Assembly: GCA_030248065.1 (NCBI GenBank)
Contig: JASAMV010006387.1
Span: 24,471-88,470, forward strand
Length of the DNA stretch: 64,000 bases
DNA from: Rhynchonema sp. JSB1_4
Taxonomy: Eukaryota > Nematoda > Chromadorea > Monhysterida > Xyalidae
Direction: 5' to 3'
Part shown: positions 12,701-64,000 of the stretch, one piece after another
How the letters are laid out: the number at the start of each line of letters is the position of its first letter
Position numbering within the stretch: position 1 is the first letter of the stretch
Position numbers and translations under genes: made by a program
Notes under the pieces: model-generated
Databases searched by the model: none
Told to the model about the DNA's origin: nothing
The model's input: the letters and a program-made list of their open reading frames with translations, nothing else

Positions 12701-12779
12701 TCACACCTAAACCCAAAAAACACCAAAAACCCCCCCACCCCCCACCCATACAACAAATTAAATGTGGCAGACATGCTAT

Positions 12780-17319
<4,540 letters not shown>

Positions 17320-20300
17320 TTCTCTTTCCTCAGAACAAGCGTTCTGCGCCAGTGACAGCAAAGACGTACTGTGTATGTATGCGTAGTGCGTTGATGGAAA
17401 ATCCACCCTGACAAGGCAACACACGTTGTCGTTTCCCCGGCTCTCCAATAACAAGAAATACCGCACATGTACACGCACCGAAGATTCACGCACAGCCAAA
17501 CCAGCACGGGTCCACAAATTTTCTATTTGGATATCAGTTCCTTGCGGGGATATGACTCAAAGTCGTTTATCCTGTCAGTGGGTGTTGCTCCGTTTTTATA
17601 ACACCAAGGCTAGCTAGATTTTATAATAGTTTCATGTTGACACTTCTCTTTGGTGCGTGAAGAACCGCAATGAAGACACTGCCAGCTTGTAGGACACGGG
17701 AACATGCAGGTGTCAGTCAACAGGCTAGGATTGTTTTCTACATAAAGTAAGGGGCTATAAGTGTAAACTGGTTGAAAATGGGCCCTCCGACAAAAAAAGA
17801 GAGCCCTCAGGTATGTACTTGAAGTGGAAACATTTTCACTTACATGCAGGCCTCGGAGGCTTCAAGTGGAAATTGGGCGTCTTCATCATTGTTGACATTC
17901 TGCGATAATATTTTTACTGAAAAACATCGGAAAAGTGCAAAGTTTGGTCTCTGGACACACTGACTCAAAAAAACTTGGCAAGTTTTCTGTTGGTTAAAAA
18001 CTTGTTGTTTTGGACTGGTCTGGTTTAACATTGCCTGATTAAGAATTTGTGTCAACGTCCGTTTATCATGGCGGTCACGTGACGACGTGTAAATGAATTA
18101 TTATCATCCCTACGATGAGCATTTCGAAAGTTTTTCTTAATTTTTCGAGCTTCACTGCTGTTTTATAATTAACCGCTTCTGCGCTTTTCATTCAGTGCTT
18201 TCGCTTTTTCACAATGATATTTTTTACAACGTGGTGGGTTACCATCAGAGGTATTATTACTCCATTGTGCATGTGTGTGTGTGTGACTCAACATGTGTGG
18301 CCAGATGTTCCAGCAAACAAAACAACCAGAAAATTCTTGGGGTGAGCGTGTTGAACGTTGACAACAAGGCATCGGAGCCTAATAACCCGTTCAATAATGC
18401 GCTGCTGTAGATGCACAGCCTGCTTTTGACTTGGCTTGGTCGTTTTGGCAGCGTTTTTTGTTGCCACGGCAACCGGAAGCCGAAGTGCTGTGATGTATAG
18501 CTTGTCTAGATTGTTCGGGTGCCAACAAAAAGTGATACGGGATAAAATACAAGTTGCCAATTGCAAAGGCAATGCATGACAAAGAAAGAAGAGATACGTG
18601 AAAAGTTGAGAATTTGTCGGCTCCTGGCCATAAAAGACCAGCATGCACTGGGATACTCTAATGTATAAACGTCACTCGACACGGAACACATGTGAAAACG
18701 TCACATATGACGCCAAATGTAAGGCACTATGTCTACATATACGTACATATCTCGGGTGCAAATCAGTAATGTTTCGTACACTAGAATCGTTCAAATCTTC
18801 ACCGCGGGACCCAACAACATAAAGATGTGCATTGGCGCAATATGTGGGGTTGGCACACGTGTCCAGTATTGGCTGTCCATGCATGCATGAGGCTTGCAGG
18901 TAAACATAAACACAGGTGCTGCGGTGAAGTGGTTAAAAATAGCAACGTATGTATTTTGGGTACTAGCAATGACATCTGACGGATAGGCCACATTTTAACA
19001 TTTTTGTACCCGGACATTTCTTGATACTCATTTGATACTGCCGCTAATCCTGCCTGCTCACCACTGCTCAAATAATTTCGGCATTTAATTCCGGATTTGT
19101 GGCTGCAATTCATGAGCTGGTCCCCAGAGGCCTATCTTTCCATTCTGGTACGTGGCCAATCGCCTGCCGTATTACCTTACTCACATTTGCGACGCGTTGA
19201 AATATCGCTCGTGGCATCTACGTATATGCAATACCATAAGGTCACTTTCCAAAAAAACACATATACACAAAGCTCTGCTTTTCAGCACGCACTTGCTCAA
19301 AACGCCCTTTTTTCGTCGTGTTCTCATGATTTCACATAATATGTCATACCGGTGCATTGGGTTCTTTACGACGATTCACCTGCGACTTTCGCCGTTTTTT
19401 GCAAATTCTTTATACTATTTTTGCTGTTATGGAGACTGCTTGTGCACACCGGCTTATTATGATTTTTCATCATTATTTTTCTATTATTTCTTTTAGTTTG
19501 CAGTGTGGGTAAATCCCCTGCCCTTCCCTTCCCAGCTCACACCACGATGTCTACCGCAAGAGCGCTCAAAATATGTGAAAATAAGAAAAAATCATTTGAA
19601 TTTTTTGGTACCGCCGTACAAGGATCAGAGTCTTTCGCGCAAAGCGCGCGCTGTACCTAAAACTTTTATCACCAGCGATGCAGACTCTCGCGCACGTGCG
19701 CGCGCCATACAAAGTCAAGGCTAAAACATTTTCATATGGAAAAATTCGCCGCCACGGGCATTTTTGTACTCCAGATTGTGGAACGCGCGCTGTGAACATA
19801 ATTTTGCTGAACTTTGAGCTTAGACGAGCAAGTTGTGCATTTCCATATTTTCTATACACAATAATGTTTGTTTAGTTTCTGCTTTATACTTCTTCACAAT
19901 TAATTTATTCGTGTATCGTGTGAGCTGAATTATGCAGTTCGTCGCTAATTTGACATTTCTGCGTCTGAACGCAGCATTTTAGGCGACCAAAAATGAGTAA
20001 TGACTTCGCTCATATGAGTATTTTGCTTTTCAAACCGACTCAACCGTTTGGGCCTGTTTCTTTTTCTTGTGAGTAAGTGCGTGGATTTTCGACATATATA
20101 TCGAACGTTGTTCATGCGTTATGATTTTCTCAATTTATCTGATATCCAGATTTCCTTTGCCGCTTGAGAGATTGGACCACATTTTCTACCTTTTTTGCCC
20201 GCTAAATCTCATTTTTCATTTGGGCGGAAAATATTGATATTTCAATTGGTGCGCAAAATATGACTTTTACCAGCATATGGAAGGCCATAAATATGTCGTA

Positions 20301-20646
20301 AAATGTTTTATTTATCACACTGATCGTTCGGCTATAACAAAAGAGTGCGAATTTTGTTTGTCCTGAAGGACTTCCATGTTTTTTGCGCACTGTGGTGAAT
20401 TGCGCAATTTTTAATAGCATGAAAACGCCAAGTTTCCATGAATTTCCTTCAATCTCAAAATACAACATTTGATAATGTTTTTATCGGAAGGCACAAAAGA
20501 CTTTTTTGTCCGAAAAAAACGTTTTGTCAAGGGTCCTCTTGTGCGGCAGCGCATTTCTATGATGTCGAAAAGTAGGATTGCATCACGTCAAAAACAGAAA
20601 TGATTTCCGCTAAATTCGTGCTGCCAATCGGAGTTTGCGTCAGATA
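17320..20646. other. Intergenic, no gene recognised
   Basis: It should hold the promoter of the minus-strand four-transmembrane gene. The minus-strand ORFs near 18288-18648 have hydrophobic stretches, but I could not connect them to splice-consistent exons. No repeat family from elsewhere in the window was recognised. Confidence 0.3.
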
Positions 20647-20990
20647 TTGGTCGCACCTGTGACTGACTCTGAATTCATCTACCCTGATTTTCAGGTTCAA
20701 CCTTAGCCACTATGCCACTTGTATTTTTGACAATACATTTGCACTTTACAATAATCCTGATTTTCACGTTCAGTCACTCTTAACCACTGTGCTATTTGCG
20801 TTGCGATTCTCACAAAACATTTTCAGCTGAAAACAATCTAGCAGAGCACCCACGTTGCTGGCGGTCTGAAACATTTTGTGAACTGCATGCTTTGTGTGTG
20901 ATCGCGCAGCGCAACGTCATTGCTCCGTCACTTTCCCCTTCACGATTCAGGAAAAAATTGACCAGTTCTAATAAAGTCATTGTGCGACTA
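20647..20990. mobile_element. Tc1/mariner-type MITE, copy 2 (degraded)
   Basis: It starts TTGGTCGCAC after TA and ends GTCATTGTGCGACTA. It contains a partial internal duplication: the block after CCTGATTTTCA(G/C)GTTCA occurs twice. Longer than the other copies, and its right terminus is mutated. Confidence 0.7.
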
Positions 20991-21051
20991 AAACTGCGGC
21001 GAAAGCCCCCTTGGTGTCTATTGGATTGCCATTGCGTGGTTACTCTTGGTA

Positions 21052-21326
21052 TTGGTCGCACAGTGACTTTATATCAATTACTCAATTTTTTCCTGAATCA
21101 TGAAGCGGGAAAGTGACGGGGCAGTGACGGTGCGTTGCGCGATCGCACACAAAGCATGCAGTTCACAAAATGTTTCAGACCCGCAGCAACGTGGGTGCTC
21201 TCCTAGATTGTTTTCAGCTGATAATGTTTTCTGAGAATCGCTATAGCTCAGTGGTAATTAAGAGTGACTGAACGTGAAAATCAGGATTGATTGATGAATA
21301 CAAGAGTATGGTCATTGTGCGGCCAA
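21052..21326. mobile_element. Tc1/mariner-type MITE, copy 3, inverse orientation
   Basis: TTGGTCGCACAGTGAC at the left and GGTCATTGTGCGGCCAA at the right, with TA at the left flank. The interior is inverted relative to copy 2, which lies only 61 bp away, so the two form a large inverted pair. Confidence 0.8.
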
Positions 21327-23561
21327 TGCATATGGTTTGCTTTCGCCATACACTTTGTTTAAACTTAGTCCGGCACTGACTATAATATGTCATGTGGCTC
21401 TGGGCTATTCTCCGCTTCAGGGAAAGATGCCGCGAGTAATCTCGTGCACAAAAAGATTCAGACATTACACATTCGTGTTTTGAAATTGTTTTGTCACAGG
21501 CAGCTAAACCTAAGTACGGACAGGATACTGTGTTTCATGATGAAATGTAGAATGTGGTAGGCAATCAACAAATCTGCTGCATTCAATCACAATTGTGGTT
21601 TATTAAACAACAAAATATTGTTAAACGAAAAACAATATTTATCCCAATCACGTTTCAGTGCAATAATATATGCAATATTTCTCTGTTTATAATCCTCCTG
21701 CTGTGTTGCAGAACATGCTATTTTCTGAAAGGATTACAAGTGGGCTGCACTATCATTTTGTAGAACTCTATGTGATAGGATTGTTGGTAAGCGCATTAAT
21801 ACAATTGCAGTTGTGATACATTTGAAATGAAAGCTACTCACGCTGTGTTTCAAATCATAGTGATTGGGAAAAAAGCCTTGCCATTAATGATGGTTATTTT
21901 GGAGAAGCTCAGTCGGGTCCTTAATAAAAACGAAAAAAAGTGTTTGCTCGCCATTTATGGAACCTATCGCTTTCACAATCGTGAAGATGCGCGGCGAGAG
22001 TTGATTCCAAGCAGAACGCTATTTCTATTGATTTCGTCAAAGAGCGTGTCATAATTTTTTTAATTATTTTGAAACGCTCCTTGAAATTCCCAAGGCAATG
22101 TCACAGAAGTAAAGGGCCCGTCATTTTCCATCCACTCACGTGTCGAAAAGCACATTTGTCAGCAAATTTGTGGTTTTCCTCATGGATTAATCGTTTCCCA
22201 TTTATTTTATTTTCTGATTCTGTGGCCACCCACGTTGAATAACGGGGAATACATGTACGTTTGAAAATTTTGCTTGCTTTTTTCTATTCAAAGTCCTCGT
22301 TAAATGGAAGGTCTTCAGAAACTACCGACTTTTTGAATAATTCCAATAAAAAATAACCCCGATAGAAGCGAGTCAAGCAAAAAACGCCTCTTTCCCCTTT
22401 TGTCAAAAAATGTGCCTCAGGATAACGATAAGACCACTCTGGTTAGAAAAACAATTCTTGATATGTAATTTGCTCCACTTAAAGGTATTCTTCAAAATTA
22501 TGTGTACGCTGTGTACACTATCAAATATAACTAATCTCATCTTTTTTGTCAAAACACGTGTTTTACACGTTTAGAGTATTGCGTGGCAAATTTTAATCCA
22601 TGAGGCGTTTTTTATTTTATTTATCTTTGCATTGTCGGAGCGCACTGGCGTTCGGCTCACTTGATCCTGCGAGTAAAAGTGTAAAGGTGCAGATAGAGCA
22701 TCATAATTGTTCCATTATTTTTCTAAATTATTTTGTGGTTTTATACTAATGTCACAGAGACGCCGCTGCGGCTTTGTACTCATCTATAGCAAGCGCTCAT
22801 TCATGCTTTGCCTCGTTTTTTGTCCTTTTTGTCGGTCTCCCTCCCATAATATCAGCGAGGAATCAACCCGTATTCTCAATCAGCCATGCGAAGAAGTTAT
22901 TGTATCGTTTCACACACATTTCACGTTTTGTTCTGCATGCGTGTGTGATAATGGAACGTTGTCTGTGTCTGAGAAAAATTATTGTGGGACAAAAATGCTG
23001 CGCGGCGCTTATTCGCAAGGTTGCCTCTCACTTGAACACATGCACATTATCAGATGCCCTGGGGTACAGACTTTTTTGGCCGGAAGGCACACACACACAC
23101 GCATTCGACGATGTTTCACAACGACTTGTTGAACAAAGTTAGTTCGGCTAAATGGTATAAATTTTTTGTCCCAAATTCCGTCACATATTGCAGAAACGTA
23201 TTGATAACTAAACTTACGGAAGATAACCGTGCACAATTACAATATATGCGCTCTAGGCATGCAATGATGATAAAGAATTTGGTCACACACAAGTTCATTG
23301 CAAGTATGTATGTTGCATGCAAAGTGAATCCAAAATCAGTCAATAAATGACAGTGCACGTGCACGCCGCTTGTTTCAAATCTGGGGCACTGGCCTGGTTC
23401 GTGACAATCATCAGGTTTAGCGTTAAATTTTTTGACGTGCCGTTGCTTTTGTTGCACAGGCATGCGCGCTTACGGTTTAAAAAAGCAGCCACTATAAGCC
23501 GATAGCTACATACTTGAGCCCAACCGACAAAATCCCGTCCGCAGCCCAGTACCGAAACACT
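21327..23561. other. Intergenic, no gene recognised
   Basis: AT-rich, with scattered short ORFs. A fragment near 22226-22262 (AATAACGGGGAATACATGTACG) resembles the flank of the tRNA-like repeat at 12950-13104. Nothing else is supportable. Confidence 0.3.
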
Positions 23562-23949
23562 GGGTGGAATTTTCGAAACGGTGTAAAGGTCAGTTGGGTG
23601 TAAAGGTCGGCGTAAAGTTCGGTCGAAAGCTCGGTCGGCGTAGCTCGGTGTAAACGTGAAACATTGCCTGTTATTAGCGTGGAATGATTCAAGTTTAGGG
23701 CGGGCTTAGGTTGAATCCGGAAACCGGAATCCGAAAAAATCCCCAAAAAACAAAAAATTTTTACAAAAAAGTTTTGGTTTTTCCGTAAATATTTCCGGAG
23801 CCCTGAAATGTTTTGTACTTTTGCATGCAAATTATTTACGGAATTCCGAAGTACTATTCGCCCTTCACATCTATCACTGAGCTGTCGACCGAGCTTTCCA
23901 CCGACCTTTACACCCAACTGACCTTTATACCGTTTCGAAAATATCACCC
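23562..23949. mobile_element. GGGTG palindromic element, copy with nested insertion
   Basis: The left end GGGTGGAATTTTCGAAACGG and right end CCGTTTCGAAAATATCACCC are inverse copies extending through GTAAAGGTCAGTTGGGTGTA. It is flanked by the 3-bp direct repeat ACT (23559-23561, 23950-23952). A second element (23696-23864) is inserted in the middle. The superfamily is not settled; a 3-bp duplication would fit PIF/Harbinger or CMC-like elements. Confidence 0.85.
23696..23864. mobile_element. TCCGGA-rich MITE nested in the GGGTG element
   Basis: Ends TAGGGCGGGCTTAGGTTGAA and TTCGCCCT enclose AATCCGGAAACCGGAATCCG and TTTCCGTAAATATTTCCGGA. Related copies are at about 42509-42708 and 49209-49376. 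It interrupts sequence that is continuous in other GGGTG copies (CAAGTTTACACCGAGG), so it is the younger insertion. Confidence 0.75.
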
Positions 23950-25429
23950 ACTGCATGCTGCCGCCTGCAGTTATAATATGTAGTACACACACGTGATGTA
24001 TTCCGTAAATATTCGCAAATTACGCAAAACCACAATCAAAATGAAGGATATCTCAGCCATATGTGTCGGAACGCTAAAACGTTAACAAACTGCGGCATAT
24101 TTATTATAACAACAAATTTCTATGTTAACGATTTTTCATGGTTGCTACTTTGCGACGGAAATTCTCAGAGGACTCCATAATGAGCCAGTCATAAAGAGCA
24201 CCAGCTGAGCACCATTGTGCGTATAGGCGGGGAACTCTATTTCATTCTGTGTTGCTGTGTGTAACATTGGTTTTTGGGTGATTCCAATATTTTTATCTTT
24301 ATAACATTACTGCAATCGTCATGTTAAAATGCTTTAATGCTTATGATAAGTTCCAGTTGTGGTACATACCATACATATGCAGATTTCTCACTTACCTTCT
24401 ATGTTTATATGTCTTCAATCCACCTGTACTTTTGGCAGCTGTAGCAGTTATCTTACCAAATGGCTTAATTTACTAAATGCGTTCCCTTTTTGCCCTTAAT
24501 CGAATCAGTGCATTTTTGTGCGACGCTGGAAAAGTTCGGGCTATGTATTTGGGTTTTTTTAGGTGTTCACTTTTATGGATCATTACGTACATACATACAG
24601 TATGAACTTCTGATTTTGCCAGATCGGAGGTTTTATGCCTAATCAGTTATATTTCTCGAACAAACATTACAGTGTGTACAACTGGTACTAGCGCCTAGAG
24701 AAATCGAAACTCAAAGGCCGAAAAGCCATATCTGCCGGCAAAAATCTGTGGTTATGAAATTTGTGCGTGCAAAAATAAGATCTTGCATAAATTGTACAAA
24801 AATGCAAAAGTGTCAGAAACTGCCAGCATCTAATGTTCGCGGGTTTTCAACATGGTCTCTGATGCGCCGGCCCAGATAACGGTTATGTCTGTTGTTAGAC
24901 TGAAAATGGTACATCACAGACAATAACTTTGTCAGTTTTCGGAAACAAAACTTCGAATTTGCAGGAGACAGAACGGTAGTGATGATGATGACATCTGGGG
25001 CCCAAGAATTGTAATTATTTTATCTGATAACCGCATGCATCACAAAATCGTCAAAACCGTTTTTCATTGCACAGTTGAATGTCAAATGACACTACATACG
25101 TATATCCATAGTGCGAAGGTGTCTTTTTACAACTTGTGATAACTTTTCTTCTTTTGTGTATTCTCTGATTTCTGGACATTACTACACATTCCTTCGATTT
25201 TTATTGCCTCAGCCTGAATAATATCAGCACGTGCATGTATCCTGAACATAAACATTTTAATTAAATTTCAGAACAAGCGCAATGGATCTCAAGATTATAT
25301 AACAAATTAATGTGACAATTGCAAGATGCGTGCTTCAAAGTCACAATAAAATGTGAAATTCTTCCAAAATCAACGCTATTCCGAAAATAATCAAGAGAAC
25401 CTCAGGCCAAAGTTTATTTTGGCCCACGA
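23950..25429. other. Upstream region of the cadherin gene
   Basis: AT-rich, no repeat family recognised and no coding pattern. Some or all of the cadherin promoter may lie here, if the first coding exon is the candidate at 25430; otherwise it lies farther away. Confidence 0.35.
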
Positions 25430-25487
25430 ATGAGGCTTCCAAAATTGATCAGGCCCCTTGGCCTGCTGCTTTCACATCTTATCACCG
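25430..25487 (+). CDS. Candidate first cadherin exon encoding a signal peptide
   Basis: The ATG opens MRLPKLIRPLGLLLSHLIT, a basic N-region followed by a hydrophobic core. Ending the exon at ACCG|GTGCTA leaves phase 1, exactly what the first certain cadherin exon (starting CT, needing one base) requires. The join reads LITA|CQLPAPDEPP, a plausible signal-peptidase site. The donor is weak, and an antisense ORF with a strong donor overlaps this region, so this is only a candidate. Confidence 0.35.
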
Positions 25488-25534
25488 GTGCTATTTCCCA
25501 GAGTTGGTTCAGCTTTACGTTTTCTAATTCTTAC

Positions 25535-25728
25535 CGCTGCATTGTGCAATGCAGCGCTGCGGGTGGAATAATTTCGACAGAACCCAGATGTCTCCGATCC
25601 GGTTCGAGTCATTGTGGAGACCATCTGTAGCTCTTCTGCCACTCTATGCATGCAACTTCGCAGACCCTTGAGAATGTCCAAAATGTTGGGCTCTACGAAT
25701 GCAGGACTTTGTCCAAAGGCTTGAAGAC
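25535..25728 (-). CDS. Candidate antisense exon, unknown product
   Basis: A minus-strand open frame reads AFVEPNILDILKGLRSCMHR and continues as an amphipathic helix-like stretch. It ends at a consensus donor, GCG|GTAAGAA (25535/25534). No partner exon or family could be identified. It overlaps the region proposed as the cadherin first exon and first intron. Confidence 0.25.
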
Positions 25729-25797
25729 CTATCAATGTTTCAGTCATTCGGGAACTTTAATTTTAATGTCCTCTTCCTAAACTATAAATGTTTGCAG

Positions 25798-63579
<37,782 letters not shown>

Positions 63580-63621
63580 GTGCGTGCGTTTGGGAAGGAT
63601 GATAGGTGATAGTGATATAAT

Positions 63622-63847
63622 GGGTGATATTTTCGAAACGGTGTAAAGGTCAGTTGGGTGTAAAGGTCGGTGGAAAGCTCGGTCGACAGCTCAGTGTGAT
63701 AGACCTCGGTGTAAACTTGAAACATTCCACGATAATAACAGGCAATGTTTCACGTTTACACCGAGCTACGCCGACCGAGCTTTCGACCGAACTTTACACC
63801 GACCTTTACGCCCAACTGACCTTAACACCGTTTCGAAAATTCCACCC
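63622..63847. mobile_element. GGGTG palindromic element, intact copy
   Basis: A 226-bp hairpin-forming element: GGGTGATATTTTCGAAACGG at the left, CCGTTTCGAAAATTCCACCC at the right, with a perfect 3-bp duplication AAT (63619-63621, 63848-63850). It starts 43 bp after the donor of cadherin exon 54. Confidence 0.9.
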
Positions 63848-64000
63848 AATGTAGTTGCTTTTGACGGTTTCAGTCCCATGAGCACAGATGTTTAACAAAA
63901 ATTTCTTGTTATTCTTTTGCTTACTTGATACTTAGCAATTTTTTAGTTTCTCCAGTTGCCTTGCCCACTGTTATGGTAGCAGCAGTAAACCAAATCGTTT

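Noticed and set aside
18288..18648. Minus-strand ORFs with hydrophobic stretches
   Set aside because: The frames overlap each other, and no acceptor/donor pattern links them to neighbouring exons.
23492..23992. 166-codon minus-strand ORF
   Set aside because: It reads through the GGGTG element and its nested MITE; similar peptides recur at every copy of the repeat.

Overview
Eukaryotic genomic DNA, almost certainly from an invertebrate animal and most probably a nematode. The inference rests on many short exons with TTTTCAG/TTTGCAG acceptors, interstitial runs of TTAGGC (the hexamer of nematode telomeres), and the style of the proteins. The species is not identifiable from the sequence. There are no bacterial operons, CRISPR arrays or rRNA genes. 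Genes were read by following splice sites and codon phase, because most long uninterrupted ORFs here are chance frames in repeats or introns.

Layout. (1) 271-1825, minus: the 5' part of a Golgi-type beta-1,3-galactosyltransferase of the core-1/T-synthase group (GT31); its 3' end lies outside the left edge. (2) 2701-5927, minus: a six-exon calmodulin-like protein with four intact EF-hands and an added glutamate-rich tail. (3) 12780-17319, minus: a complete six-exon four-transmembrane protein with a cytoplasmic PPSY motif and a CCC motif before TM1. (4) 25798-63579, plus: at least 54 exons, all in consistent phase (about 2,763 codons), of a giant cadherin; the gene continues past the right edge, and its transmembrane and cytoplasmic parts are not in the window. 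(5) Inside the 7.4-kb cadherin intron at 38604-45996 sit two tandem, diverged copies of a small single-pass membrane-protein gene (plus strand), with a third copy of their upstream module. (6) Inside the next cadherin intron, on the opposite strand (46646-47880), sits a small four-transmembrane protein gene.

The rest is rich in non-autonomous DNA transposons. Several hAT-type elements keep perfect 8-bp target duplications, some nested in others. There is a Tc1/mariner-type MITE family (five copies flanked by TA), a palindromic family with 3-bp duplications, other foldback families, tRNA-like SINE cores, and two roughly 260-275-bp dinucleotide microsatellites. The stretches 7.2-12.3 kb and 17.3-25.4 kb hold repeats but no gene I could support.

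The cadherin is presumably an extracellular adhesion or polarity protein, and the calmodulin-like protein a calcium sensor. The two four-transmembrane proteins resemble small endomembrane (LAPTM-like) proteins. Nothing in the sequence links the genes functionally, apart from the physical nesting inside cadherin introns.
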